Source: Kitasatospora cinereorecta (GTDB lineage Bacteria > Actinomycetota > Actinomycetes > Streptomycetales > Streptomycetaceae). From it: DNA of 64,000 nt. A program made the position numbers and the translations under genes. This document shows, piece after piece, positions 41,615 through 49,995 of the stretch (the first letter of the stretch is position 1; each line of letters opens with the position of its first letter). Below the pieces are notes generated by a model. The model saw only the letters and a list, made by a program, of their open reading frames with translations. It had not been told where the DNA came from and did no database searches. Location: positions 1,377,001 through 1,441,000 of the forward strand of contig NZ_JAMZDX010000001.1 of NCBI RefSeq assembly GCF_024172095.1, written 5' to 3'.

Positions 41615-42679
41615 GGGCGCCGGCGCCGGCGCGGGGACGGCGCCGGCCGAGCCGGACATCAGCTGCCGGAAGACCGCCGCCGAGCGGGGGTTGCGGTCGC
41701 ACTGCCAGAAGCCGTGCGGACAGTAGTCGGTGACGGTCTGGTAGGCGGTGTCGTGGGTGCGCATCCACTCCACCATCCGCCGGACGAACTCCGGGTTGTC
41801 GCCGTTGCGGAACAGCCCCCACTCCGGGTACGAGACCGGCTTGCCGCGCTTGGCGGCGAACTCGACCTGGTCCTCCAGCCCGTACGGCTCGGAGACGTAG
41901 CTGTCGAAGGTGCCGCCGGCCGGCTGGTCGTAGCTGTCCATGCCGATGATGTCGACCACGTCGTCACCGGGGTAGCAGCGGGTCCACGGGATGGCGTCCA
42001 GGCCGCGGTTGGGGGTGAAGTCGAAGGAGAAGCGCTGGCCCGGCACCGAGCGCATCACGGTGACGATCCGCCGCCAGTACGCCTTCCAGGCGGTCGGGTC
42101 GGGCTTGCAGCGCGAGGTGTAGGTGACTCCGTTCATCTCCCAGCCGAGGGTGATGACGGTGTCCCCGCCGCCGAGCGCCACCAGTTTGTGCGCCAGCTTC
42201 AGGAAGTGCTGGTCGAACTCGCCCCTGGTGCCGCGGGCCAGCAGTCTGGCCACCTCGGCGTCCGGCAGGTTGCCCTCGTTGGGGACCAGCATCGGCACGC
42301 CGAGCACGAGCTTGCGCGAGCTGTCCGCCTGCCGCCACTGCGACCACAGGCCGAGCACCACCGGCTCGCCCTCGACGTCCTGCCAGCTGTTGCCCGCCAG
42401 GTAGGTGTGCCCGACCTGCATGTTGGCGTTGCCCAGCCAGTTCGCCATCCGGGCGATGTTGGGGATGTAGGTGTCCCAGGAGCCGACGAACGCGCCGAAC
42501 GGCGTCTCGTGCCGGGACCGCTGCACCACCGGGCGGGGCGCCGCCCCGCGCGGCTGGATGGCGTCCGAGGAGAGCGCGGCGTGGCGCTCGGTCTGGCTCA
42601 GCGGCGAGCCGGACGGCACGCTCGCGGTCGTCACCAGCAGCAGTGCGGCGGCGGCCAGGGTCAGGCGGCCGATGCGCAT
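41591..42679 (-). CDS. Secreted GH26-like glycoside hydrolase
   Basis: A 362-residue exported protein with a signal peptide ending near residue 20 (MRIGRLTLAAAALLLVTTAS). The TIM-barrel domain (about 55-345) shows the GH26 acid/base Glu181 in LGWEMNG and nucleophile Glu286 in VSYPEWGLF. GH26 enzymes cut beta-mannans or mixed-link glucans. Placed tail-to-tail against the exopolysaccharide genes with a 24-base overlap, it may trim or release that polymer. ATG 42679 has GGAGAG 5 bases upstream. The C-terminal 20 residues are Pro/Ala-rich (PAPAPAPSPQPAGR), which may span the wall. Confidence 0.85.
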   Translation of the reverse strand: MRIGRLTLAAAALLLVTTASVPSGSPLSQTERHAALSSDAIQPRGAAPRPVVQRSRHETPFGAFVGSWDTYIPNIARMANWLGNANMQVGHTYLAGNSWQDVEGEPVVLGLWSQWRQADSSRKLVLGVPMLVPNEGNLPDAEVARLLARGTRGEFDQHFLKLAHKLVALGGGDTVITLGWEMNGVTYTSRCKPDPTAWKAYWRRIVTVMRSVPGQRFSFDFTPNRGLDAIPWTRCYPGDDVVDIIGMDSYDQPAGGTFDSYVSEPYGLEDQVEFAAKRGKPVSYPEWGLFRNGDNPEFVRRMVEWMRTHDTAYQTVTDYCPHGFWQCDRNPRSAAVFRQLMSGSAGAVPAPAPAPSPQPAGR

Positions 42680-42824
42680 GGGCTCTCCGTACGGGGCTTC
42701 GGAACTTCCTGAAAATGGACGTATCCGACAGTAAGTCAACAAGACGTCAGAAAAGCCTCATGTCACCCTAACGTGGCAGGTCGCACGGGTGACCGCCGGC
42801 CGCGGCCCGGCGCCGTTCCCGGCC

Positions 42825-43709
42825 TCAGTCGAAGGTGTCGCACTGCGCCATGTCACCGGTCCGGTAGCCGGTGGTGAACCACTGCGCCCGCTGCGCGGAC
42901 GAGCCGTGCGTCCACGTCTCCGGGTTGGTGCGGCCGGTGGCGCGCTGCTGGATCCGGTCGTCGCCGACCGACTGGGCGGCGTCCAGCGCCCGGGCGATGT
43001 CCTGGTCGGTCAGCTGCGTGATCAGCGGCCGCCCGGTGGACGCCTGCGGGGTGGTGGTCGCGTGGTGCGTCCACACCCCCGCGTAGCAGTCGGCCTGCAG
43101 CTCCAGGCGGACCGCGGCGCTGTCCGCGCCCTGCCGGTCGTTGCCGACCTTCGCCATGGTGCCGGTCAGGTTCTGGACGTGGTGCCCGTACTCGTGCGCC
43201 ACCACGTACGCCTCCGCGAACGGGCCGCCCTGCGCGCCGAGCCGTCCGGTCAGCTCGTCGAAGAAGCCCAGGTCGAAGTAGGCCCGGCGGTCCGCCGGGC
43301 AGTAGAACGGGCCGACCGCCGAACTGGCCGTGCCGCACGCGGTCGACACCTGGTCGTCGAACAGCACCGTCGACGCCGGCGCGTACTGGCCCTGCCGCCG
43401 GGCGAACTCGGCCTGCCAGAAGCTCTGCAGGCTGTTGACGGTGGCCAGGATCCGGCAGTCCTGCCGCCGCTCGGCGTCCGCCCCGGTCCGGCACGCCGCC
43501 TGCAACTGGGCCGGGCTGGTGGCCCGACCCACCGGCGCCACCGCGCCGTCCGAGACGCCGAACAGCGCCGGATCCACCCCGAACACCACCGCCACCAGCA
43601 CCGTGAGGAGGCCGACCACGCCGCCACCGACCGTCAGTCGCCCGCCCGGCAGACCGCGCCGGTCCTGCACCTGGGAGGCGTCCAGCGGGGCGTCGTCGTC
43701 AAACCGCAT
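42825..43709 (-). CDS. Membrane-anchored neutral zinc metallopeptidase (YpfJ family)
   Basis: A 294-residue protein. One N-terminal transmembrane segment (about 26-46) follows a short cytoplasmic head with the pattern [14 protein letters not shown]. The outer domain has zinc motif HEYGHH (His172, Glu173, His176) and the third ligand region ELQADCYAG. Four cysteines (73, 85, 125, 137) may form disulphides. Sequence and length fit the putative neutral zinc metallopeptidase family; natural substrates are unknown. AGAGGTGA lies about 5 bases before ATG 43709. It is divergent from the next gene. Confidence 0.9.
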   Translation of the reverse strand: MRFDDDAPLDASQVQDRRGLPGGRLTVGGGVVGLLTVLVAVVFGVDPALFGVSDGAVAPVGRATSPAQLQAACRTGADAERRQDCRILATVNSLQSFWQAEFARRQGQYAPASTVLFDDQVSTACGTASSAVGPFYCPADRRAYFDLGFFDELTGRLGAQGGPFAEAYVVAHEYGHHVQNLTGTMAKVGNDRQGADSAAVRLELQADCYAGVWTHHATTTPQASTGRPLITQLTDQDIARALDAAQSVGDDRIQQRATGRTNPETWTHGSSAQRAQWFTTGYRTGDMAQCDTFD

Positions 43710-43895
43710 CCTGTATCACCTCTGTAACAGTCCGTCCAGCGCGCGCAGTGGCACACTAACGGCGGCCGCAGGTCACCGCCCGTCGACAACCGCAGGTGAA
43801 CGGCGCTCCCGTCAGCGCGCCGTCAACGTCCCGCAGGCTCCGCCCGGCAACGCGTCAAGCTGACCCGACACCCGATCGGGCGGTACGCTCCGCCC

Positions 43896-44804
43896 GTGTC
43901 CTCCAACCCGCTGCGAAGCCTCAGCCCCCGATCGGTGCTCCCTGCCCTGGCCGTGCTGCTCGTCCTCGGAGCGGGTGCCGCCGCGCACGCCAACCGGCCG
44001 GTGCCGTTCGGCGACCGGGTGGTCGACCCGGGCGGCGCGGACGCCAGCCCGGTGGGTGCGCAGTCGCTGGACGCCGGCGCGCTGGAGTTCAAGGTCGGCC
44101 CCGGCCTGGAGGCCTACGACCGCGGCACCGGCCAGCACCTGTGGTCCTACCGCCGCGAGGGCGCGACCGCGCTGCACACCGCCATGGTCGGCGAGAACGC
44201 CGTGGTGGTCTGGGACGACGGCATGGTCACCTCGGTCCACCCCAGTGACCACTCGGTCCGCTGGCACCGCTCGGTGCCCGGCCTGGCCGACTGGCTGCGG
44301 GCCGACGGCGAGCCCGGCGCGGCCGACCGGACCGACACCCAGAAGCGGGACACCGCGCTGAAGCGGGCCGCGGCCGCGCTCCAGCCCGGGATCGAGGAGG
44401 AGCCCTGGGTGGCGGTGGTCACACCGTCGCTGACCATGGGGTTCCGCGAGCGCGACGGCGACCTGCGGTTCAACTCGCGACCCGCCACCGGCTGCAGCTA
44501 CGACCCGCTGCGCGCCGTGCACACCGCCAACGCCATGCTCGTGCCGCGCACCTGCACCGGCACCACCGGCGCCAGCCACCCCCTGCCCGGCGGCATCAGC
44601 GGCTTCCAGCTCAGCGGCCACGGCTGGCAGCTCAACGCCGGCCCGGACGTCCAGCTGCGCCAGATCGACGCCCACCGCGTCTCCATCGAGGACGGCCCGA
44701 TCATCGGCAGCCGCGTCTTCGACACGACCGAGGGGTCGCCGGAGACCGCCTGCGGCAGTCCTGCGGAGCCCTTCGCGGCCGTCTCCCCGACCTGCTCCAA
44801 GTAG
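43896..44804 (+). CDS. Secreted PQQ-like beta-propeller fragment protein, function unknown
   Basis: A 302-residue protein with a hydrophobic N-terminal signal or anchor (about residues 14-31). One or two repeats like those of PQQ-binding beta-propellers follow: LEAYDRGTGQHLWSYRREG and TSVHPSDHSVRWHRSVPG. A full propeller would need more blades, so the fold is uncertain. The C-terminal third has three spaced cysteines (near 197, 210, 287-300). GTG 43896 has no ribosome site but a TACGCT -10 lies 7 bases upstream, so the mRNA is probably leaderless. No neighbour explains its role. Confidence 0.65.
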   Translation: MSSNPLRSLSPRSVLPALAVLLVLGAGAAAHANRPVPFGDRVVDPGGADASPVGAQSLDAGALEFKVGPGLEAYDRGTGQHLWSYRREGATALHTAMVGENAVVVWDDGMVTSVHPSDHSVRWHRSVPGLADWLRADGEPGAADRTDTQKRDTALKRAAAALQPGIEEEPWVAVVTPSLTMGFRERDGDLRFNSRPATGCSYDPLRAVHTANAMLVPRTCTGTTGASHPLPGGISGFQLSGHGWQLNAGPDVQLRQIDAHRVSIEDGPIIGSRVFDTTEGSPETACGSPAEPFAAVSPTCSK

Positions 44805-44877
44805 GGCGAACCGACAGGGCGGGCGGTGCGCCCGGCGGCGTTCCCCCTCCTCGAAAATTGCGTTTGCCGGGGTCACG

Positions 44878-44917
44878 TAGACTGGTCCGGATGGCTGTGT
44901 GCCATGACCACCGCTAG
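44878..44917 (+). promoter_or_regulatory. Possible ABC-F promoter with leaderless 8-codon ORF
   Basis: TAGACT at 44878-44883 is a good -10; it would start RNA at about 44891, exactly the ATG of an ORF encoding MAVCHDHR (stop TAG at 44915-44917). The AGGAG of the ABC-F gene directly follows that stop. No clear -35. Confidence 0.4.
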
Positions 44918-44931
44918 GAGTGACCCCAGCC

Positions 44932-46530
44932 ATGATTTCCGCGAACGCCCTGGAGCTGCGCGCCGGCGCCCGCGTCCTGATCGAGTCCGCCACCTTCCGT
45001 GTCGCCCCGGGCGACCGCATCGGCCTGGTCGGCCGCAACGGTGCCGGCAAGACCACCCTGACCAAGGTGCTGGCCGGCGAGGGCCTCCCGGCTGGCGGCA
45101 CCGTCACCAACTCCGGCCAGGTCGGCTACCTGCCCCAGGACCCCCGTACCGGTGACCTGGACGTGCTCGCCCGTGACCGCATCCTCTCCGCCCGCGGCCT
45201 CGACACCGTGCTGAAGAAGATGCGCGAGAACGAGGAGCGGATGGCCACCGGCAAGGGCTCCACCCGCGACAACGCGATGAAGAAGTACGCCCGGCTGGAG
45301 ACCGAGTTCCTGACCAAGGGCGGGTACGCGGCCGAGGCGGAGGCGGCGACCATCGCGGCGGCGCTCGGCCTGCCGGACCGCATCCTGACCCAGCCGCTGC
45401 ACACCCTGTCCGGCGGTCAGCGCCGCCGGGTGGAGCTGGCGCGGATCCTGTTCTCGGACGCGGACATCCTGCTGCTGGACGAGCCGACCAACCACCTGGA
45501 CGCCGACTCGATCGTCTGGCTGCGCGACTTCCTGAAGACGTACAAGGGTGGCTTCATCGTCATCTCGCACGACATCGACCTGGTCGAGACGGTCGTCAAC
45601 AAGGTCTTCTACCTGGACGCCAACCGCTCCTGCATCGACGTCTACAACATGGGCTGGAAGCAGTACCAGCAGCAGCGCGAGGACGACGAGAAGCGCCGCA
45701 AGCGCGAGCGCGCCAACGCGGAGAAGAAGGCGGCCACCCTCAACGCGCAGGCCGACAAGATGCGCGCCAAGGCGACCAAGACCGTCGCCGCGCAGAACAT
45801 GGCCCGCCGCGCCGAGAAGCTGCTGTCCGGCCTGGAGCAGGTCCGGGCCTCCGACAAGGTCGCCAAGCTGCGCTTCCCGGACCCGGCCCCGTGCGGCAAG
45901 ACGCCGCTGACGGCGGAGGACCTGTCGAAGTCGTACGGCTCGCTGGAGATCTTCGCCGGGGTGGACCTGGCGATCGACCGCGGCTCCAAGGTGGTCGTGC
46001 TGGGCCTGAACGGCGCCGGCAAGACGACGCTGCTGCGGATGCTGGCGGGCGTGGAGCAGCCGGACACCGGCGAGGTGATCCCGGGCCACGGCCTGAAGAT
46101 CGGCTACTACGCGCAGGAGCACGAGACGCTGGATCCGGACCGCACGGTCCTGGAGAACATGCGCTCCTCGGCGCCCGACACCGACCTGGTGCAGATCCGG
46201 AAGATCCTGGGCTCGTTCCTGTTCTCCGGTGACGACGTGGACAAGCCGGCCGGGGTGCTCTCGGGTGGCGAGAAGACCCGTCTGGCGCTGGCCACCCTGG
46301 TGGTCTCCAGTGCCAATGTGCTGCTGCTGGACGAGCCGACCAACAACCTCGACCCGGCCAGCCGCGAGGAGATCCTCTCCGCGCTGCGGTCGTTCACCGG
46401 CGCGGTGGTGCTGGTGACCCACGACGAGGGGGCGGTCGACGCCCTCCAGCCGGAGCGGATCATCCTGCTGCCGGACGGCGTGGAGGACCTGTGGAGCCCG
46501 GCCTACCACGACCTGGTGGCGCTGGCCTGA
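44932..46530 (+). CDS. ABC-F family ATPase (translation factor/ribosome protection type)
   Basis: A 532-residue soluble protein with two ABC domains and no membrane segments. Walker A GRNGAGKTT (34-42) and GLNGAGKTT; signatures LSGGQRRRVELAR and LSGGEKTRLA; Walker B ILLLDEPTNHLD and VLLLDEPTNNLD. Between the domains lies a long charged helical linker (KRRKRERANAEKKAATLNAQ), the P-site interaction motif of ABC-F proteins. Members bind the ribosome E site, regulating translation or displacing antibiotics; which is unclear here. ATG 44932 is preferred over GTG 44920 because AGGAG abuts the latter. No transporter partner is nearby. Confidence 0.92.
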   Translation: MISANALELRAGARVLIESATFRVAPGDRIGLVGRNGAGKTTLTKVLAGEGLPAGGTVTNSGQVGYLPQDPRTGDLDVLARDRILSARGLDTVLKKMRENEERMATGKGSTRDNAMKKYARLETEFLTKGGYAAEAEAATIAAALGLPDRILTQPLHTLSGGQRRRVELARILFSDADILLLDEPTNHLDADSIVWLRDFLKTYKGGFIVISHDIDLVETVVNKVFYLDANRSCIDVYNMGWKQYQQQREDDEKRRKRERANAEKKAATLNAQADKMRAKATKTVAAQNMARRAEKLLSGLEQVRASDKVAKLRFPDPAPCGKTPLTAEDLSKSYGSLEIFAGVDLAIDRGSKVVVLGLNGAGKTTLLRMLAGVEQPDTGEVIPGHGLKIGYYAQEHETLDPDRTVLENMRSSAPDTDLVQIRKILGSFLFSGDDVDKPAGVLSGGEKTRLALATLVVSSANVLLLDEPTNNLDPASREEILSALRSFTGAVVLVTHDEGAVDALQPERIILLPDGVEDLWSPAYHDLVALA

Positions 46531-46850
46531 CGGTCGGGTAGACGCCTGATCGGCTCTTCTGCGCAGAAAATCTCATCCTCCCGGCGCTGTCGGGAATGCA
46601 AGGGTCCCGGATTCCGTTTGGCCGGGGCCCTCTGCTGTTTGGGTTCGGACGGTCCGGGCTGATCAGCTATTTCTCCCGGGGGCGCACATGCGCCGGGGGG
46701 CGCGTGCACCGAGTGTGAGCGCCCTTGTGCGGAGCGGGTACCACCGCCGGACTGCGCTTTCCCGGGATTGACCTTGTCGAATGGGTGGCCAGGAGCCTGG
46801 CAATGGGTGATCATGGGAATCTGACCGATCACCTCTACGAGGAGGCACGG
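46531..46850. other. 320-base gap between the ABC-F and small HTH genes
   Basis: It contains the ABC-F terminator (46602-46640) and a small hairpin GGCGCACATGCGCC near 46690. A TTGACC hexamer lies at about 46768, possibly the -35 of the HTH gene, but no matching -10 is clear. No gene seen. Confidence 0.5.
46602..46640 (+). terminator. Terminator after the ABC-F gene
   Basis: GGGTCCCGG (46602-46610) pairs with CCGGGGCCC (46622-46630) with one mismatch; the T-rich TCTGCTGTTT follows on the plus strand. Confidence 0.7.
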
Positions 46851-47084
46851 GTGGCTGAGACTCTGAAAAAGGGCAGCCGGGTGACAGGTGCCGCGCGTGA
46901 GAAGCTCGCGGCGGACCTCAAGAAGAAGTACGACTCCGGGGCGAGCATTCGCGCACTGGCGGAGGAGACGGGTCGTTCCTACGGCTTCGTGCACCGCATG
47001 CTGAGCGAGTCCGGCGTGAACCTCCGCGGGCGCGGCGGGGCGACGCGGGGCAAGGGCAAGGCGGCTGCCGCCGCAGGTTCCTGA
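46851..47084 (+). CDS. Small HTH DNA-binding protein (77 aa)
   Basis: A 77-residue basic protein. The core helix-turn-helix is SIRALAEETGRSYGFVHRML at about residues 33-52, like the DNA-binding region of resolvases and sigma region 4. It is preceded by a Lys-rich helix and followed by a Gly/Ala/Lys tail (RGRGGATRGKGKAAAAAGS) that could touch DNA non-specifically. GTG 46851 has GAGGAG 6 bases upstream, which fixes the start; the upstream in-frame ATG lacks one. I recognise it as a widely conserved streptomycete small protein, but its targets are unknown to me. A T-tailed terminator follows. Confidence 0.85.
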   Translation: MAETLKKGSRVTGAAREKLAADLKKKYDSGASIRALAEETGRSYGFVHRMLSESGVNLRGRGGATRGKGKAAAAAGS

Positions 47085-47394
47085 CGGTTCATCACTCCTC
47101 CGGTGGTTCGGTCTGCGTGCGGTCGCAGCCGGTCCGATCCGGTCCGGTGCGTGCCGTCCCGTTCGGGGCGGGCGTCCACTCTTCGCTCCACCCTGTTTCG
47201 ACGCACCAGACGATTCGGCGGCCGGGTTCTCCCGGGCCGCCGATCGTCTTTTCCGCACCTTGTCGGTCGTCGTTTCCGTGCGGCGCCGAAGGGTGTCTCG
47301 AAGGGCGGCGCACGGCGGTGAAGGGGGCTGTGCGGGCGTCGAACGGTTTGTTACTCTCCAGTAGCTCTGTCGCTACCCGCTGGAGGTACCCGCC
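47085..47394. other. 310-base gap before the enoyl-CoA hydratase gene
   Basis: It holds the terminator at 47216-47252. The tract GTTTGTTACTCTCCAGTAGC near 47347 is the most AT-rich part and probably carries the hydratase promoter, though no hexamers stand out. No gene seen. Confidence 0.5.
47216..47252 (+). terminator. Rho-independent terminator after the small HTH gene
   Basis: CGGCGGCCGGG (47216-47226) and CCCGGGCCGCCG (47231-47242) form a stem with one bulge, and TCTTTTCC follows, one of the few U-tracts in the window. Confidence 0.85.
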
Positions 47395-48201
47395 ATGACC
47401 GTCCCCGCCACCGACGCCGACCGGAAGCTGTGGGAGGAGGCCGGCGTCCGGCTCGACCTGGACGGCGAGCTCGCCACGGTCACGCTCTGCAACCCCAAGC
47501 GGCGCAACGCCCAGAGCCCCGCGATGTGGCGGGCACTGGCGGCGATCGGCCGCACGCTGGACGGCACCGTCCGGGTGGTGCTGCTCCGGGCGGAGGGGGT
47601 CTCCTTCTCGGCGGGCCTCGACCGGGCGATGTTCACCCCCGAGGGCATCCCCGGCGAGCGGACCTTCATGGAGCTCGCCGCCGCCGCCGACCAGGAGCTC
47701 GACGCCGCCATCGCCGAGTACCAGGAGGCCTTCACCTGGTGGCGCCGGCCCGACGTGGTCTCCATCGCCGCCGTCCAGGGCCACGCGGTCGGCGCCGGCT
47801 TCCAGCTGGCCCTCGGCTGCGACCTGCGGGTGGTCGCCGAGGACGTCCAGTTCGCCATGAAGGAGACCTCGCTCGGCCTGGTCCCGGACCTGGCCGGCAC
47901 CAAGCCGCTCATCGAACTGGTCGGCTACGCACGGGCGTTGGAGATCTGCGCGACCGGCCGCTGGGTCGGTGCCGAGGAGTCGGTGGCCACCGGCCTGGCC
48001 AATCTGTCCGTCCCGGTCGAGGAGCTGGAGGGCGCTGCCCGCGACCTTGCCGCCGCCCTGCTCGCCGCCCCGCGCAACGCGGTGATCGAGACCAAGGCGC
48101 TGCTCCAGGGGGCCGGCGGCCGCTCGTACGACGAGCAGCGCTCCGCCGAGCGCCAGGCGCAGGCGCGCCGCCTGCGCGACCTGGCCGGGATCGGCGACTG
48201 A
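47395..48201 (+). CDS. Enoyl-CoA hydratase/isomerase family protein
   Basis: A 268-residue crotonase-fold protein. The oxyanion-hole segments are SFSAGLDRAMF and IAAVQGHAVGAGFQLALGCD. The usual catalytic Glu positions read DLAGTKPLIELVG, where the first acidic residue is Asp rather than Glu, so hydration may be weak or the reaction different. It is 10-15 residues longer at the N-terminus than minimal crotonases (MTVPATDADRKLWEEAG). CTGGAGG lies 9-10 bases before ATG. It stands alone between two terminators, so it is not part of the ethylmalonyl-CoA operon. Confidence 0.85.
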   Translation: MTVPATDADRKLWEEAGVRLDLDGELATVTLCNPKRRNAQSPAMWRALAAIGRTLDGTVRVVLLRAEGVSFSAGLDRAMFTPEGIPGERTFMELAAAADQELDAAIAEYQEAFTWWRRPDVVSIAAVQGHAVGAGFQLALGCDLRVVAEDVQFAMKETSLGLVPDLAGTKPLIELVGYARALEICATGRWVGAEESVATGLANLSVPVEELEGAARDLAAALLAAPRNAVIETKALLQGAGGRSYDEQRSAERQAQARRLRDLAGIGD

Positions 48202-48214
48202 GGTTCCGGCGGAC

Positions 48215-48257
48215 GACGCCCCGGGCGCCCCGTGCAGGGGGTGCCCGGGGCGTCTTT
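48215..48257 (+). terminator. Terminator after the enoyl-CoA hydratase gene
   Basis: GACGCCCCGGGC (48215-48226) pairs perfectly with GCCCGGGGCGTC (48243-48254), followed by TTTC. Confidence 0.85.
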
Positions 48258-48337
48258 CGGCGCGCGGAGCGGGTGGCGGAATGTCAGAGTTGGGCTGATT
48301 TGCGATATAGCTGGACCTGACACCAGGGAGACCCGCG

Positions 48338-48814
48338 ATGACGCAGCCCCCGACCCCCGCCGACCTCCAGAAGGCCATCGCCGCGCACGACGACGAGGCC
48401 GCCCCCGCGGCCGAACGCGGCCGCACCGCGCTGGCCGTCGGCGTGGTGGAGAAGATCGCAGGCATGGCGGCCCGCGAGGTGTCCGGCATCCATGCCCTGG
48501 GTTCCGGCTTCACCCGTACCTTCGGTGCGATGCGCGACCGCGTCCCCGGCACCAAGGGCAGCGTCGGCCGGGGCATCAAGGCCGAGGTCGGCGAGCGGCA
48601 GACCGCGATCGACATCGCCCTGGTGGTCGAGTACGGCGTGGTCATCCCCCGGCTCGCCGTCGAGGTACGGGAGAACATCATCGCGGCGGTCGAGCGGATG
48701 ACCGGCCTCGAGGTCGTCGAGGTGAACATCGCCGTCAACGACGTCCACCTGCCCAACGAGCCGGAGGAGGAAGAGGAGGTCGAGACCTCCGGCCGACGGG
48801 CTCGGGTGCAGTGA
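48338..48814 (+). CDS. Asp23/Gls24-family envelope stress protein
   Basis: A 158-residue protein with a full Asp23 domain at about residues 28-138: VVEKIAGMAAREVSGIHALG at the start, then VEYGVVIPRLAVEVRENI and AVERMTGLEVVEVNIAVND. A 20-residue acidic tail (NEPEEEEEVE...) follows. In Gram-positive bacteria Asp23 forms a layer under the membrane bound to AmaP and responds to envelope stress. It is the first gene of a five-gene operon whose last member is AmaP-like. GGGAG lies 8 bases before ATG 48338. Confidence 0.9.
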   Translation: MTQPPTPADLQKAIAAHDDEAAPAAERGRTALAVGVVEKIAGMAAREVSGIHALGSGFTRTFGAMRDRVPGTKGSVGRGIKAEVGERQTAIDIALVVEYGVVIPRLAVEVRENIIAAVERMTGLEVVEVNIAVNDVHLPNEPEEEEEVETSGRRARVQ

Positions 48815-48836
48815 CAGCGGCAAGGGAGACGAGCGG

Positions 48837-49031
48837 ATGAATCTGGCCCTGATCGGCATGGTCGCCGGCATGGCCCTCGGCTTCGCCGGGTACTTCGGCG
48901 GCTTCGCCGCGTTCCTGCTGGTCGCCCTGCTCGGCGCGGTCGGCTTCGTGGTGGGTCGCCTCCTGGAGGGCGACATCGAGCTCGGTGAGATCGGCGACCT
49001 GCTGCGCAGCCGCGACCGGCGGCGCCGATGA
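48837..49031 (+). CDS. Small membrane protein of the Asp23 operon
   Basis: A 64-residue protein with one long or two short transmembrane segments (about 3-42, rich in Gly/Ala/Phe: MALGFAGYFGGFAAFLLVAL) and a charged tail (EIGDLLRSRDRRRR) on the cytoplasmic side. It resembles the DUF2273-type small proteins of firmicute Asp23 operons in size and position. It begins 22 bases after the first gene and overlaps the next by ATGA. A membrane docking role is inferred only. Confidence 0.78.
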   Translation: MNLALIGMVAGMALGFAGYFGGFAAFLLVALLGAVGFVVGRLLEGDIELGEIGDLLRSRDRRRR

Positions 49032-49372
49032 CCGAGCCGGTCGCCCTGCCCGCGCCCGCCGGCCGCGGGCGGCTGCGGATCGCCGACCCGGTCTACGCCC
49101 GGATCGCCGCCCAGGCCGCCCGCGAGGCGCTCGCCGACGCGTGGGCCGAACGGCCGCAGCACGGACCGCTGCCCCGGGTCTCCGTCCTGGTGGTCCGCGG
49201 CCGGGTCAGGCTCACCCTCCACCTCGACCTCCCGTACCCCGTCGACACCGCCGCCCTCGCCGTCCGCGCCCGCGACGCGGCCATCGAACGGGTCACCGCG
49301 CTCACCGGCACCCCCGTCGGCGACGTCACCGTGATCGTCGACCGCCTGGTGCCCGCCGGAGCCGTCCGGTGA
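49028..49372 (+). CDS. Short Asp23/Gls24-like domain protein
   Basis: A 114-residue protein with a minimal Asp23-like fold: RIADPVYARIAAQAAREAL... VSVLVVRGRVRLTLHLDLPYP... VTALTGTPVGDVTVIVDRL. The pattern of strand, strand and long helix (AIERVTALTG) parallels the C-terminal half of the first operon gene, suggesting an internal duplication within the operon. It lacks the acidic tail. Overlaps its neighbours by four bases on both sides (ATGA, GTGA). Confidence 0.75.
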   Translation: MTEPVALPAPAGRGRLRIADPVYARIAAQAAREALADAWAERPQHGPLPRVSVLVVRGRVRLTLHLDLPYPVDTAALAVRARDAAIERVTALTGTPVGDVTVIVDRLVPAGAVR

Positions 49373-49995
49373 ACGGGCCGGAGGCGCTGGAGGCGCTCGG
49401 CGCCCCCGACTCCGGCGACCGCGCGGCCGCCGCCGGCCGCGGCGCCCCCGGACCCAAGCTGCGCTCCCGCCGCACCGCCGCCACCTGCGTCGTGGTCACC
49501 GCCGTGGTGATCGCCGCCGGGGCGCTGCTGTACGACGTCATCGCGGTGCGCACCGGCCACCCCGCCCGGGAGTGGCGCTCCCGGCTCGCCCACCAGCTGG
49601 CCACCCGGCACCTCGACGACATCTGGGTGCTGACCGCCGCCGGAGTCGCCGTCCTGCTCGGCGCCCTGCTCTGCACTCTCGCCTTCGCCCCCGGACTGCG
49701 CCGCTGGCTGGCCCTGGAACCGGCCGGGGCGGCGATCCACCGCGGCGGGGTCGCCGCGCTGATCGCCGAGCGCGCCGCCGAACTGCCCGACGTCCACGGC
49801 GCCAAGGTCAAGGTCACCCGGCGGGCCACCCGGGTCACCGTCACCGGCGCGCACGACCCGGCCGCGGTGGAACGGGCGCTGCGCGCCGAACTCGCCCGGA
49901 TCCCGCTGGCCGCACCGCACCGGCTGGACGTGCGCACCCGCACCGTCCGGTCCCACGGCCCGCACCACCGCAAAGCCCTGGAACAGGAGCCGTGA
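49369..49995 (+). CDS. Membrane protein of the Asp23 operon (DUF6286-like)
   Basis: A 208-residue protein with two transmembrane segments (about 39-57 and 87-107) separated by a short outer loop. A C-terminal soluble domain (about 120-200) with AAELPDVHGAKVKVTRRATRVTVTG resembles another Asp23-like fold. The first 35 residues are polar. GTG 49369 overlaps the previous stop. Membrane placement plus the Asp23-like end suggests it anchors or partners the soluble Asp23 protein. The next gene starts on its stop (TGATG). Confidence 0.75.
   Translation: MNGPEALEALGAPDSGDRAAAAGRGAPGPKLRSRRTAATCVVVTAVVIAAGALLYDVIAVRTGHPAREWRSRLAHQLATRHLDDIWVLTAAGVAVLLGALLCTLAFAPGLRRWLALEPAGAAIHRGGVAALIAERAAELPDVHGAKVKVTRRATRVTVTGAHDPAAVERALRAELARIPLAAPHRLDVRTRTVRSHGPHHRKALEQEP

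Noticed and set aside
42680..42780. Promoter of the GH26-like gene (TTGACT on the minus strand near 42735)
   Set aside because: No -10 at proper spacing could be found, so no feature was listed.
44920..44931. GTG 44920 as ABC-F start
   Set aside because: The AGGAG would touch the codon directly. ATG 44932 has usable spacing and gives the normal family N-terminus.
47395..48201. The enoyl-CoA hydratase as part of the ethylmalonyl-CoA pathway (crotonase)
   Set aside because: It lies 30 kb away between two terminators, and an acidic active-site position differs from that of true crotonases, so the link is unsupported.
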